DNA of 64,000 nt from Liolophura sinensis (Eukaryota; Mollusca; Polyplacophora; Chitonida; Chitonidae): contig NC_088300.1 of NCBI RefSeq assembly GCF_032854445.1, forward strand, positions 35,137,608 through 35,201,607. The letters run 5' to 3'. The position numbers and the translations under genes are program-made. Positions 50,215-63,705 of the stretch are shown here, piece after piece. The notes below the pieces were generated by a model that saw nothing but the letters and a program-made list of their open reading frames with translations, had not been told where the DNA came from and did no database searches. Within the stretch, counting starts at the first letter, position 1. Each line of letters starts with the position of its first letter.

Positions 50215-50740
50215 TGAATGTAGGAGATTGCCTTTTTTACATATACACACGTTATGGATGTAAAGTTAGGAGAATACCTTTTTATATGTACCCACATGTT
50301 ACAGGGGTAAAAGTTAGGGGATTACCTTTTTATATGTACGCAGGTTATGGATGTAAAAGTTAGGGATTACCTTTTTACCTATACACAGGTTATGGATGTA
50401 AAAGTTAGGGGATTACCTTGTTACATGTACACAGGTTATGGATCTAAAAGTTAGGGGATTACCTTGTTACATGTACACAGGTTATGGATCTAAAATTTAG
50501 GGGATTACCTTGTTACATGTACACAGGTTATGGATCTAAAATTTAGGGGATTACCTTTTTACCTGTACAGACGTTATGGATGTAAAAGTTAGGGATTACC
50601 TTTTTACCTGTACACAGGTTATGGATGTAAAAGTTAGGGATTACCTTTTTTATGTGTACACAGGTTATGGATCTAAAAGTTAGGGGATTACCTTTTTACA
50701 TGTACGCAGGTTATGGATGTAAAAGTTGGGAATTACACGT
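50215..50740. repeat. 46-bp minisatellite, about eleven copies
   Basis: Unit 'ggttatggatctaaaagtta' plus 'ggggattaccttgttacatg' plus 'tacaca', with G/T variants and one-base length changes at the G run. Confidence 0.95.
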
Positions 50741-50864
50741 TAAGGATGTAATTGGTATGGAAATACCTGAAGCACACATTAAGAATGTATAGTAAGGTAT
50801 TGACAAACCTTTTAGCACATATTTTAGGCAAAAACAGAGTTTGATAACTGATTGAATTATGACT

Positions 50865-50985
50865 TATATCAAAAAGTCATTCACCACAGAAATCACAGAT
50901 TCAAATCCAGCTCTCGCTGGTTTGGCTTTTGTGGTTTTTCCCCATACTCTGACCCTGTTATGGAAAGTAGGGAAAGTGCCGGTAT
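50865..50985 (+). mobile_element. Probable tRNA-related SINE fragment
   Basis: 'cacagattcaaatccagctc' is box B-like and followed by a body-like 'gctggtttggcttttgtgg'. No head or tail. Confidence 0.4.
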
Positions 50986-52377
50986 GTACTTGTGTGTTGT
51001 AAAAAGAGGCTTGAAACTTTAAAGAGTTAATGGAAAAGTACCTGATACAATTACCTGTTACAGTACTGAAATACCTGAAAGACTGAAAAGAAAAAAATGA
51101 TGTACATTGTATCTCCTGTGGAAAAGAGGTTATAAAAATTTACCTTGTCTACAGATAGACAGGTGAAGGGAATGTTCAGTGACGACAGGAGAGCTACCTT
51201 TAGAAAATTATGTAGTGTTTTTTTTTTTAAGCTGTGTGATAATTTTAGAGGTTGAACAAACATCATTGTAATAAAATGAAATTAATAGTATTGAAGGCAC
51301 AGGTAAAGAAGCGCGAGACGGAGAGAAAAGGCTTCTCTGCTGATACAATTCACGTAGTATTCAGACATGAATAGACTAGAACTGGCAGAACCAGTTTTGT
51401 GGCTGTGTTTATTGGGTTGATGTTTTTCTCTGTGGCGGGCGGAGTAGCTCTTTCAGCTTCGTGGCTAAGGCTTCAGTTGGGGGGATTAACCCGTTGTTAT
51501 CAGTGTCTGTGATAAATGATATGCCAGCAGTCTGTATGGACACAGCCACAATATAACCCCCTCTATAAATACCTTATGACCATAGGCATCTCAATACGCA
51601 CACCGCATCATCAGATGTTATTATGTTCTCCTTACAATATATGTGTAGTCAGTGAGTAAGTAAAACTTTGAAAGAACTTCAGAGTAATGATGTAGGGATG
51701 AAATTCGATATATAAAAAAAAGGATTTTATTTAAAGCAGTCTAAGACGTGTTTACCGAAACTCTGATGTTGTCATAGTTACCTTATCTTTGTAAAGAAAA
51801 CCTCTTAAATATATTGTGTGAAGTTAGTGGGCGGTTGAAAAGCTGGAATGTTTGATGGCACCTGTTGATCATGTACCCATTTTAAAGGAAATTTTTAAAA
51901 AATATTTTTTACTCCTCTGTATGTACCTCCATTTTTGGTAAGAGCTTCATTCAGACAAATATTGCATCTGCTGGTATTCATTGTATGCCTGCCTTCTAGC
52001 TGTGTGATCCATAGACTATTTTTATTTCATTTTTAATGTAATTATTTTCTCCTCCTAAATTGACATGCCTATCTGTATTTCAGTGTGACAGAAAATCTCA
52101 TTGATTATCCTCAATGTGGATTATTATGAAGTTTTTAGCACACTTTCCAAGATAACCTAGTTGCCCGGAAGTGTTGTTGTCATTTCATTTTCAAATGATA
52201 TTTGTGTGAATTTGCGCTCTCACAACAGAACTATAAGACTGTTTTTAAGGAACACATTAAGGGAAATCCCAGTCCTTGTGTGACACCAGGTTTTGATAGG
52301 TTTGGTTTTACTGCCGTGGCCATTTCACCTAGTAATATGAGCTGAATCCAACAAACGAATCCAAACAATTGTTGAGA

Positions 52378-52905
52378 GCACAGGGCTCTCAACAAGCAAA
52401 GAATAGCGAGCCTTGTGGCTTCTGCACAGGGGCACTCAGCATGCAAAAAATAGTGAGCCTTGTGGCCTCTGCACAGGGGTACTCAGCATGCAAAAGATAG
52501 TGAGCCTTGTGGCTTCTGCACTGAGCACTCAGCATGTAAAAATAGTGAGCCATGTGGCCTTTGCACAGGGGCACTCAGCATGCAAAAAATAGTGTGCCTT
52601 GTGGCCTCTGCACAGGGGCACTCAGCATGCAAAAAATAGTGTGCCTTGTGGCCTCTGCACAGGGGCACTCAACATGCGAAAAATAGTGTGCCTTGTGGCC
52701 TCTGCACTGGGGCACTCAGCATGCAAAACATAGTGAGCCTTGTGGCCTCTGCACTGGGGCACTCAGCATGCAAAACATAGTGAGCCTTGTGGCCTCTGCA
52801 CTGGGGCACTCAGTATGCAAAAAAATAGTGAGCCATGTGGCCTCTGCACTGGGGCACTCAGCAAGCAAAGAATAGTGAGCCTTGTGACTTCCACACTGGA
52901 CACCC
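52378..52905. repeat. 47-bp minisatellite, eleven copies
   Basis: Unit 'ggcactcagcatgcaaaaaa' plus 'tagtgagccttgtggcctct' plus 'gcacagg'. Variants (ACAGGGG left, ACTGGGG right) are grouped by position, a sign of local duplication. Minus-strand open frames such as AECPCAEAT repeats are artefacts. Confidence 0.95.
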
Positions 52906-53360
52906 AGTATATGAGAGTAGTAAGCTTTAGCGTCTGCCTGCTCTGACTTGGTTGTCATACTAGTGTTACAACCTGATCTCTCACTGAGGCTGCGTTATAT
53001 ATCAAGGTTTCATTATACCATATGACAAATATGAGTTTCTAGCTCATAAGACCAAAACTATAAATTTAGTGAAGATATATTGAGGTCTGAGATAATGGTT
53101 TCATAATATTTATATGTGGATATCTATACGAGAATGTGTTACTTCTTGATGATCTTAGTTGTAGTCCCTACAGGGTGAGCATTAGAATAACTGTGAAGAA
53201 GTGCTCCTTTATCGCTTCCTGATAATAAATCCACCATACAGCATCCATAACTGATGCGCCCTGGGACAGAAAAATAACCTTGCTTCAGATATAGACATTG
53301 ATGAAGTAAAACATGGCTCTGTTCTACACTAAAAGCTTACATCTGTGCGACGTGGTACCT

Positions 53361-53651
53361 GAGATGACTCTTGATTCATTTCCGCTACGGTGATGACTGA
53401 GCCCAGCAGCCAGATAGTCTCGTGTTATAACCACTGTATTAAGTGCGGGCACACTTTGAGATGACTCTGGACACATTTCCCCTATGTTGATGACCGAGCC
53501 AAGCAGCCAGATGGTCTCGTATTATACCCACTGTATTAAGTACGGGTACACTTTGAGATGACTCTGGACACATTTCCCCTACTGTGATGACTGAGCCCAG
53601 CAGTCAGATGGTCTTGTGTTATACCCACTGTATTAAGTCAGTGTATACTTC
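53361..53651. repeat. 97-bp tandem repeat, three copies
   Basis: Each unit runs from 'gagatgactc' through 'tgatgactgagcccagcag' and 'cagatggtctcgtgttatac' to 'ccactgtattaagt' and 'acactt'. Starts at 53361, 53458 and 53555. Confidence 0.95.
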
Positions 53652-54514
53652 TTTGTGATTGTGTTCTTGGATATGTAAAAATTTGGGCGCTGTAACAGCC
53701 TTCAAGAAGATTCGCCAGATAAAATTTACAGCAGTGTTGTTTCTACAAAGGCTGAAGAATGTCAGGAACATCACCATATTAAACATTATGAAGTTAAAAC
53801 CATGGTTTGGTCAGCTCCTGTTACTGAAATAAAAAAGAAGTTAATGTGGTAATGTTTTAAAAAGGTAAACTATGCAGATAGAAATTGAGTCACGGAGATA
53901 ATTGCAGAAATTCCATCAGGGGATACTAGCCTTAGTGTCTAAAGTGTAAATAATCTGTTGTCATTTGAACCCACAGTCAGTGTGATTTGACCTAGACATT
54001 GCTTGTGACGCAGGATTTATAGTACTGGTTTATTGTGGTCATAGTGGATAGAACGGGCTGTACATCATTACACTACAGCCTTAATGTTTAATATACTGTT
54101 CATAAAGCAATATGTCCCATGATATAGCACCTGTGTTTTGGCAACCAGTTACCTTTGACCAAAGATAGACAGCGCACACATACATGTATTATGAGATTAT
54201 AGTGAAAGTGAACTGTACGTATAAGTGATCTCTTTTAGTTCATGATGCCACTATGTGATGTGTTTTACGAGGAAAAGCTCTGAAAATCACTTCTTGTGGA
54301 TCTGGGGAAATGGTTGTGATATTTGATTCCTCTGTTTGTGTCTGAATTATTTGAGACCGGATACACTGTCCAACAGTGCCCACTATCTAAATATTTCCTT
54401 AACCAATTTTTCATAACTTTCATAAGAGCACTGCGTTGTGCTGTACGGAAAACCGACAATACAATTTCAGACGTTTAGCAAAGCAGGTGTCTTCCATCAG
54501 TACAGTGTGCATGT

Positions 54515-54646
54515 CTATGTGTCACGTGGGAAAGTTTTATCGGTAACTTGCCAAGATCGGTGGTTTACCTGGGGCAATCCATTTTCCTCTGCCCATAAAA
54601 CTGAGCTCCAGCGTATATTAAAGTGAAAATTCTTGAGTGTACGTGA
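54515..54646 (+). mobile_element. SINE S2, 5'-truncated copy
   Basis: 'tcacgtgggaaagttttatc', 'cttgccaagatcggtggttt', 'cctctgcccataaa' and 'gtgaaaattcttgagtg' parallel the S2 body and 3' end. Confidence 0.65.
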
Positions 54647-56829
54647 CATCATGTTTGTGCTATGTTTTAGAGTTAGTAAATGTCCCATATTACATCTAGT
54701 TTCAAATATTATTAATGTACAGTAACATCATTCTTCTTTCTCCATGGGTTAAAATTTTTAAACTTAGTGTAACTTATAGCTAGTGGCTTCAGCACCCAAC
54801 AACAACATGCCTTTCTATGCAAATTTCAGTGCATGCGTCATTACGGTTTACAGTGTCAAATGCTGGTTTTATTGCAGCAGAAAAGAATGCTTCAGATTAC
54901 CAGTTGTAACTAATCCATTTCCTATTTATATCGGTGAAGAAATTTGAACAGAGGGATTAATGGTGCAGAGCTACCTACAAAGCTGGGCTATTGAATTTCA
55001 CCTGTCCAGGCCTTAAGGATTATACAAAGGGCTTCATTGTGTAATGGTGGTAAACCTTGTTTAGAGAGGCTGTCTCCCATCTCAGGTGGGTGAAGCCATC
55101 CGTGACAGCTCACAGGGGAGTCAGGTGGCTAGTGCACTTTGCTCAGAGCTGGATTTGTAATCTTGAATCAGGTGTCTTGCTTTTATGAGGTCTTTGTCAT
55201 CCACTGAGTGAATTGTGAGCAATTTTTCTGTGCTAGCTGTTATGTGTAGAGATTTGAATGGAGCAGTTCTAATTTCTAGTTAAGATACAAACTGCCTTGA
55301 TCTGGTTATCAGAATCTTTTAAAAAAAAAACTACTATTTGTCTCTAAAGCCTATATTGCTTTATTGTATATTGTTAAGTGAACATATTTTTGCACAATAA
55401 AAGCAGCCCTCATTATGCTTCATGAAGTTTATCAAAAATAATGAGGAGCAAAAACTTCTGAACACAAGGGATGTTCATGTGTACAGTGAGTGCATGTCAT
55501 AGTTCATTTTGTGACTTTGACATGATTCAGTGAGAAATGTAAAAGATCTAGAAGCAAAATTAGCATTATGTCTCCCCCCCAACTTACGATCTCGAGTGGT
55601 TGATGCTGGCGAGTACTGTGTTAAGTAGTCAGATTTCTGAATTCAGCATGCAGGGTTTGTCCAGGGCTTTGGAAGCATTTTATCCAGGCATAGAAAATCT
55701 TGATTTGTTTGTTCTTTTTTTGTGTGTAGTTTGGCATTGGAAAGCCTTGAAATTGAGACTGTAAAGCCATCGAATTTTTGTGTAGAGTATGTTGTCATTC
55801 CCAACACCTTTGAATTTACTTCAAAAAAAAATACTGTTGTGTAAATGTGAAAGACAGAAAGGTTGGTCGATTAATGTAATTTTACATTGCTTTAAGCTTG
55901 TATAACTATACAATATTTATTCCAAAAAGCCTGGAAAATACGGATTTCTCTCCTGGAAATTAAGCTTCGCAAAAGCCTGGAAATTTTCGTTCACTCACAC
56001 TTGTGCCACTAGTTAGGTGAGTGGCCCATGTAAAAAGATAGGATGTCAGAAATTTGACTAGCTGAATGACAGACAGATTGACTTAGATAGATAAAACTGG
56101 TTGTTGCAGCTAAAGACACATACAATACATGTAATTTCTTTGGTAGAAACATGATTCATTCATTGACTCACTTATTCTTTGATGACAAATAATTAATATT
56201 TTTGTAAAGATGAAAATACCTGCCTTTTTATTATTTTAGTGATGTAATCATTACTTTAGCTTACTATGTGGTCAGTTGGTCCTCTGATATGAAGCAGGAT
56301 GTTAGAGATCTGTTTACATTCTAGGCTTGGGGGGAATCGACAGATAACACATATCCCTGTCAACAACAATACGGTTGGATTTAAGTCTTAAGTTTCGACT
56401 GTCTGATTTTCGGGCAGATAGTTTTGAAGGTGACCCTGAGGTCGGAAGCCATTAGAGGCAATCATGGAGGAGCACAATAGGAAGACAAGCCAAGTGAACA
56501 ATACCCGCCTCGCCAGACTGTTGGGTGAGACATAAGAGTTTTAAGTGTGATGACCTCAGGGCAGGGGCTGTTGACCAGGGGTGGGGTGTCAGCACTCTAT
56601 CTCTGGGGATCTGGGCTCTTAGAAGTGTCCTGTATCCTGGGTTCTCTGATTCCAAAGCTGATAGCTCTAGCACTGTTAGGTCATGAGAGGACCTGTTTGC
56701 TTCACCATAATCAAGGCACTTTTCATGACACAACTGCTCCAACAGTGAACACGTCATCATGATGGAAACACTTAATTGAATGGTCATCATTTCAAAACTT
56801 TTGAATAGAAAAATTATCTGTTCATGATA

Positions 56830-56876
56830 TCACCCAAATATTGCCAGTGTGGCGTTTAACCCCAATCATTCATTCT
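56830..56876 (+). repeat. V-SINE 3' end fragment
   Basis: 'gtggcgtttaaccccaatca' followed by TTCATTC resembles the 'gacgttaaaccccaagcact' CACTCACTC end of the RUDI-like element. Confidence 0.5.
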
Positions 56877-58049
56877 AATTTGTCCTGTCCAAGCTTCACC
56901 AGCACAGCCATTAACTGGAGTGTCCTGGAAGGTCTTCACACAGCAAGGTAAAATTTCCAGAGGTTAAATCTCTCACAGGATACTGAGACTCGGGGACCTG
57001 AGAAAGCTACTGACTTAAGCAGAAGATGGATTCAATACTTTGACCTCATTGGTTATAGGCTAGTGTACCTATGGACTTAAAAGGCCAGGTCTCGGTTTCT
57101 GTCCTTTGAAGGTGTTTTCAGAAAGACCACATTTTACGAAACTACTTCTCGAATGACCAAGCTATAGGCTTGATGTCGAACAAAAAATAAAATAGTTTAT
57201 GAAGAATGCATGTACTCCTAGTATTTTTTTTTTCTTAACTGAAAGTGTTTTGTTTCCCCCCCCCCCCCCCCCCCCTTCCTTATGTTATACCTTACTGACT
57301 ATTTATGTATTCCTGTTTTGTTGCGCTGCCACATTTGCATCGTCAGGATGTGCATGTTGCATGTAAATCCATTTGCATGAAAAGCACCTTGATTCTGTGG
57401 TGTTTTTCTTCTTTTAACTGATAATTATATGTACTGTACCATTTCACTTCTTTGACTGTGGCATGTTGGAAAACCTTGAGCATGACAGAGGGCACTTCAG
57501 TATGGCCTCAAGTGATTTTATAAAATTTACAGTGTCGAAAATTTCATTTTAATTTGCGACCTCTTATTTTGTGTTGTGAAAATGTCATGATGAAACAGTG
57601 ACGTACAGAAACGTCAGATTTTGACGAATGATGTTGAATTTTATATTTACATTAAATGGTGGTGGGGGGGATTACAGAAAAGAATGATAAATGACATTTA
57701 TTTAATTGTTAATTTTTATGTCATTAGCATATTTCATAATTCTGCTTGCTCTGAGCTATCCATATTCTGTGTGGCACCAGTTCTATACAATCTAAATTTT
57801 TCATTGCCTACAGCATTTTTATTGCGTGTATGGCTAAGTAAAAATGTGAGTCCACATAAAAAAGCACGAGTCGTTGAAAACATTCATGTCTAAATAAACA
57901 ATAAGTAGTTTTGTTTTCATGTCTAGGTTTACATTATTAAAACATTTGTATGAAGCAATGTCATAAGACATTTGCCACAACAATTTAAGCTCTTGTTTAT
58001 GGATTTTTTTTCAAGCATGTATATGACGCTTACAAGACGAATATGTAGA

Positions 58050-58235
58050 ACATTTGAAAATATTAAACTGCACTTTATTCCCATTTTAATTTGATTTTGG
58101 AGACGGGTTGGATTGGCCCGTTTCAGGGCTTTAAACATGGTATAATTTTATCAGTCCACACAGAATAATGCCTTCAGAACATGCTTATATAAACACCCTG
58201 CAAACATGCCAAAATGTTGAAGAATTACAGTATGT
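58050..58235 (-). repeat. Interspersed repeat family R2, copy 4 (reverse)
   Basis: Its reverse complement contains 'gtaattcttcaac', 'ctgaaggcattattctgtgt', 'ggccaatccaaccc' and 'gtctccaaaatcaa' in the family order. Confidence 0.7.
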
Positions 58236-58795
58236 GTTAGTGAATATTGTAGGGAAGGTGGCTTAAGTAACAGTATTATTCATGCTTACTTACCATTAAT
58301 TAGGTATTATTAATAGTATTAGTATTATTATATGGGATATACTTTTTATGAGGTACAAATTCAAGGGCTGAAAATTAGCTTGGCATTCAAGACGGCTACT
58401 GGCATTGATCCAAAGAGGTCGCTCAGCACCTAATTACCAGCCTCCCAAAAAGTATGCGCAAACTGATTTTGTAAATAGAACTTTCACTATCAGATCGGTA
58501 GGTGTCAATGAGGAAGTGATTTAAGTAACAGTATTATCATTATGTGGGATTTATATTTTCTGGGATACAGATATTAGGGATGAAAATTGAAATCACTACA
58601 GGTAGTGAATCAACGACCTCATTCAGCACCTAATTGCCAGCCCTCCAAAGAAGTGAACACATATTGATTTTGTAAGTGGTACTTTCACTGTTGGATGGGT
58701 GGGTATCAGAAAGTGATATAAGGATACCGTTGCTATCATTATTTCGGACTTACGCTTTGTCTCAAGTGCTGAAAATCGGTTCTCCCTAGGTTTCT

Positions 58796-59010
58796 ATTAT
58801 TTATTTGATTGGTGTTTTACGCCTTTCTCAAGAATTTGTTCACTTTTTGATGGTAGCCAGCATTATTTGTGGGAGGAAACAGGGCTGAGTTGAGGGGAAA
58901 CCCAAGACCATCCGCAGATTGCTGGCTACCTTCCTGTGTACCGGCGGAGAGGAAGCCAGCATGAGCTGAACTTGAACTCACAGCATCCGCATTTGGTGAG
59001 AAGCTCCCGA
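58796..59010 (-). mobile_element. SINE S1, reverse copy, nearly full body
   Basis: TTATTTATTTGATTGGTGTT then 'ttacgcctttctcaag', 'tgggaggaaacagggc', 'ccatccgcagattgctggc', 'gaggaagccagcatgagctg' and 'ttgaactcacagcatccgca': S1 reversed from tail to just short of box A. Confidence 0.85.
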
Positions 59011-59578
59011 GTTCTAGGTTTGAAACCAACAAATCATGCTGCATGAGATTCGCAGTAAAGTGTTTTGCGTTCATTTTTTAACAACCCTGGCTACAAAGAT
59101 AATCGTTCGACATTAAAACAAAAGCGTAGTATAAATGATGTCACATGATTTCTGTACTTTCATGTCATTTGGCCCAAATCCAAATTTAGTAAAACTGAAT
59201 TAGTGAGATTAGTCTGAACAGGTGAGTCAATTTTTTGCCCCTTATGTTGGTGAAATATTGTATCAGTGGTTGGCTTCAAAATGATCCTATTTTGAGATGG
59301 CAGAAGTGCACTATTTCAAGAAAAGTAAGTGGAAGGATGTATGACGCCACAGGAAGCCAAAAGTGAAGACCTAGAATTAGCCACTGGAAAAGTCCACCAT
59401 GAGAGGTACTTTCTCTTACTTGAATGTTATAGTAAATGTTAAAAGAAAAGAAAATTGTTATTGGTGGATTTAAAACCTCAAACCCATCATCTTCGGTCTA
59501 CTCTACATTGCCCTTTCTTTGAAGCTATTGACGGCAACCAGGGGGAGCTCTATTACAATATTGCAACCTCATTGAACA

Positions 59579-59645
59579 AGGGGCCGTGGCCAAGTGGTTT
59601 AGAGGTCCTCATGCCAAAGTCTTATGTTGCTGTGTAAATGTTCAG
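59579..59645 (+). mobile_element. tRNA-like SINE head
   Basis: 'gggccgtggccaagtggttt' is box A-like and similar to the head at 41571. No clear box B or tail. Confidence 0.35.
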
Positions 59646-62600
59646 TGCTAAACAGGCGTGAATGACTCCCACATGCAATTGAATTTTTGCACCCTACTTG
59701 AGCTTTATAGAGTACAGTAGTTTGTGTCTACTGGCACATGTTCTAGGCTGTCCATAATTACAATTTCCTTGACAAAGTCACAAGTTTATTTGACTTGGTG
59801 TTGCATGTGTAATAGTGGAAGCCTCTGATTACCCCCCTCTAGTGTTCGACTGAGCTGTTCAGCATGTATCTAAGATGATAACATGGTGACTGAGGCAAGA
59901 TTTATCAGCCTGCAACTCAAGGTGGAGAACAGCACAGTCCTCAAGTATTACATGTGTCACCATCAGAAGAGGGCCAGGGTCCCTCTGTTGGCCTGACCCT
60001 CTATCTAAAAGGAAATAAGCACTTAAGGCCTGTATTTCTGGGTCAGCTTAACTTTATCTACTGCCTAGGAACAGGATATAGGTGGTGGTTGTGCCGCATA
60101 TGTAGGACAGTGGTCTCAAGTCTTATGTACCGAGGGTACTGTATATAGACTGAGCGACTCAGCATTGTTATCTGTGTACATTGCACGAATATAATCTTAT
60201 AGATGTTTGTGATGGGCAAGTATATTACAGTGTTGACTAACTCCAAACAATATGGTTCCTAAATGTCTGATAAAACAGGTTTGAGGAGTGTATAATATTG
60301 GATTTAGACAATCCTTTATCAAAGCACATTTGAACCCACCAAAAAAGAAAAAAGTCAAATAATCTTACATAAGCTTATTAATTGTTATTGTTTGATGTTG
60401 TTTGGATGTGAAGGAATGCGGTTTAATATTATTCAATGTTTGGTGATTTAATATCATTTCCTGACTTTGAAAAGTTAAAGCTGGAAGGACTTCATTAGTA
60501 GTGAAACCCCTTTGTGTTAGGACTGCTCCTGTGGCATCAGACTGACCTATCCTCACACCCCACTCACCCCTCTCCCACTGCTGGAGGCCACAGACATTTC
60601 TATGAACACTTTCTTAGCCACTTGAAATGTAACCTTATTCCTGGAATACTCTCTTCCCACGCCATACCTGTGCACTCTAAAGCCTTAATGCCCTTTGGTA
60701 ATTAGTCCTGAATAGATGCGGTGGAGAACACCTGTGTATGCTGGACACAATCTGGTTTGAGAGCAGAGGGGGGTGGGGGGGGAGGAAGGGGTCATAGACA
60801 GTATTGCCACTAGGATCTCTCTGGATGGTTGACTACCTATTGTGGACAGAGATGTGGAAATGTGGGGTGACAATAGAAAAGTGGATAAGCTGTTATTAGA
60901 GAAGAGCAGGTTGCCCTGTCACTGAGCAGAGACATGGCAGATTTACGGTCTTCTGTGATTTATGTTCATCTTCTACATGTATTTATCTTCAGATAATGAA
61001 GCATAACCACCTCGACTCAGCAACCCCACTCCCCACCCCGGCTTTTAGGTGTCCCCACTACCCCCTGTCTTAATTTCCACAGTTTTCATCACGAAATGTT
61101 TACTACTGTGACTGTGCAAGATGTCTGTAGATCTCTATGAATAAATCTATACTTCACATTATCCATGCAAATTCCATTTACTTAAATCAGAACACAGATA
61201 CATTTAAAAATGTATTTTTTTTGATGCCCTAGCTTGATTTAATGAAAGAAATTTTAGATTCACAAAGGTATATCTTTTGTGGAACTGGAGAGTTGGATTC
61301 CTGATGGGGCAAAAGTGATCTTAATTGCTTTTATTTCCGGTTTCCTGTGTTCAGGTAATGGTTATGTACATTAGTAGCCCTCTTCCAGAAACACCCAAGG
61401 AGCTTACGGTTTTACAGTTACTTTAGATTCTATTTCATGGGTGCAGGAATAAGTTTGAATACATTAATATTGAGTAGCCAGCCAACTTCCTGTCCTTTAT
61501 TTGGTCCCATCTTAAATTTCTCAGTTTTTATGACGGGTCGTCTGTGATAAATTTACTAATTCAATAGTATGAATCACACTTAACTGATGAATGTCCAGTT
61601 TTGTACAGGCTGTAACTGCGTGTTTCTATTCAGAGCCTTGTGGAGTGTGTTGTGCTGTAGCTCAGCTATTCAAAGCACTGAAGGCACGTCACCAAAGGTG
61701 TCCTTAAAATGTGTACATCTCTCCCCTGCTGATTGTGCATCTCTCCTAAAGGTCTTTGTGACCGATAAGGAGAAAATTGCAGGGTTGCCATAGTCAGGAC
61801 GGCAAAGTTGGCCTCTTGCCAAAATTGCCAAAAGATCTCATTTTCATGCATTGAGAACGTGTATAAGGTTGTGGAGTCTGCCTGAATGGTGAGATCGTGG
61901 GTAGGCCCTTTCTGGGCGCTTTGTAAAGGTATGAAGGAAGCAACAATAGGCAGAGTGGGGCACATTGGAGGGCTGTCTGCTTCACTGGGTTGGGATAATA
62001 ACTCGGAATGGATGCACCCCAGGCAGTGGAACTAATGAGGGGAAGGGTTTAAATTGAACCTCAAGATGGAGTCCTGAATAGACCTTCTGGAATAATACCT
62101 GGCAGGAGAGGGGCAGCCACAACAGGCTTCTGTATGGCCGCTTTCTCACCTGATTCACCCCCACCCCCTCCCCCTCCCCTTATCACTGCGTTGGACATTT
62201 TATGAGAGGACGGATAGCCACTCATATTGAGTCTTGGCAGCCAGATTCTCTGTGTACTTTATATTGTGTGTCATATGTCAAGCACTTGTTGAAACCTGGT
62301 TCAAACCACATCAAAAATTCTCTTGCCCTAGCTCCCCCTACCCTTTGGCCACTGCCTGGAAACTTAATCATGGAAAAAAAACATCTTCAGCAGTTGCAGT
62401 TGGTTGTGGTTTAATTGTTATTGGCAGCGGTCAACAATGGCTGATCCTGCAGATGTCTGATCGGCCTTTATCAATGGCTTCTTTCAGCAATCTCTTTTGT
62501 TGTCATTTCCATGTTTTTGTTGGTTCTCACAGAAACAAATTGCTTTTTGCATCCGGTATTTATCAGGATTAAGTTGTTTAGTGCTTGAACATTAGCATTT

Positions 62601-63166
62601 TATAGGGAGCCCAAGCTGACCTCCTGTGGCATCAGGGCCCTAATCAAACTGACCACAGTAAGAGTACCCACAGATCTTTTTACACTGCCCAATAATCACA
62701 TATTGTCATTCTCGCCCGTATTATTCCTGACCGGAAATCAGAAAATTTCCAATACATTATCATTCTTTTCACTGTCATAATAGCACAATTAGGCGTTGAA
62801 AATTTGTATGGTGTTATTTCCATTGTTATTTTATAAAATTAATAAATATTTGAGATGGTTGTTTTCTTTTCAGTTTTCTTTTTGTCTGTCTGCATTGTAA
62901 GAATTTAATTGATTTGAATTTTTTTTTTTTCGTTGGGCAGATTTAAATGAGACTTATTGTGTTGAAAACCTTGAAGTTTGTTGCTATAAGGGTACTATAT
63001 GTGGTACCCTAATAGGGTACTATAATTGATTAAAAACAGTTGATGTGTACAAAAATATATAAATGTTGACAAATACATTTGGGCAGTTTTGTTCGGAAAT
63101 TAGTGTGGTATAGGGTTCACTTCCATAATTACACTGTCTGAAAGTTTTCTTGTACACATTGTCAAG

Positions 63167-63320
63167 ATATTTATTTATTTATTTATTTATTTATTTGATT
63201 GCCGTTTTACTCAAGAATACTTATACGACGGCAGCCAGCATTATGGTTGGGAGGAAACCGGGCAGAGCCAGGGGGAAACCCACGACCATCCGCAGGTTGT
63301 TGAAAGACCTAGCCACATAT
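63167..63320 (-). mobile_element. SINE S1, reverse 3' half
   Basis: A long (TTTA)n run, then 'gattgccgttttactcaaga', 'cttatacgacggcagccagc', 'gggaggaaaccgggcagagc' and 'acgaccatccgcaggttgtt'. Confidence 0.82.
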
Positions 63321-63483
63321 GGGTCAAGATAATGCAAAGCTCATCCACAGAAATAGGGCTCTGTGATTATTAATGGGTTTAAACAGGTATGATCTCCAGA
63401 TCTGTGTATATAGAGATGGATGGTGGCCATAAGCAGTATACACCCCAGTACTGCTGTGCTTATCTGCTTTACAAATGTGGCTG

Positions 63484-63705
63484 TGATTGATTGATTGATT
63501 GTTGTTTAGTGCCATACTGAAAAATTATTCCCCCCCCCCCCCCCCTTTCTTGAGTGAATCTGGATTACTTGGCTAAACTACTCACCTTTGGCAAATTACT
63601 GACATGCTTTCCCATGTGGGAAAAAACGAGTTGTCTTCAACAAATGGTAGACTACACAATGGTGAGATGAGTTTCATCGAACGCTTATTGTCTCCAAGGC
63701 CTGGT
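63484..63705 (-). mobile_element. SINE S2, reverse copy
   Basis: TTGATTGATTGATTG then 'tagtgccatactgaaaaatt', an 18-nt C run, 'ctttcccatgtgggaaaa' and 'gttgtcttcaacaaatggta'; the last two blocks are shared with 43958-44255. Confidence 0.65.
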
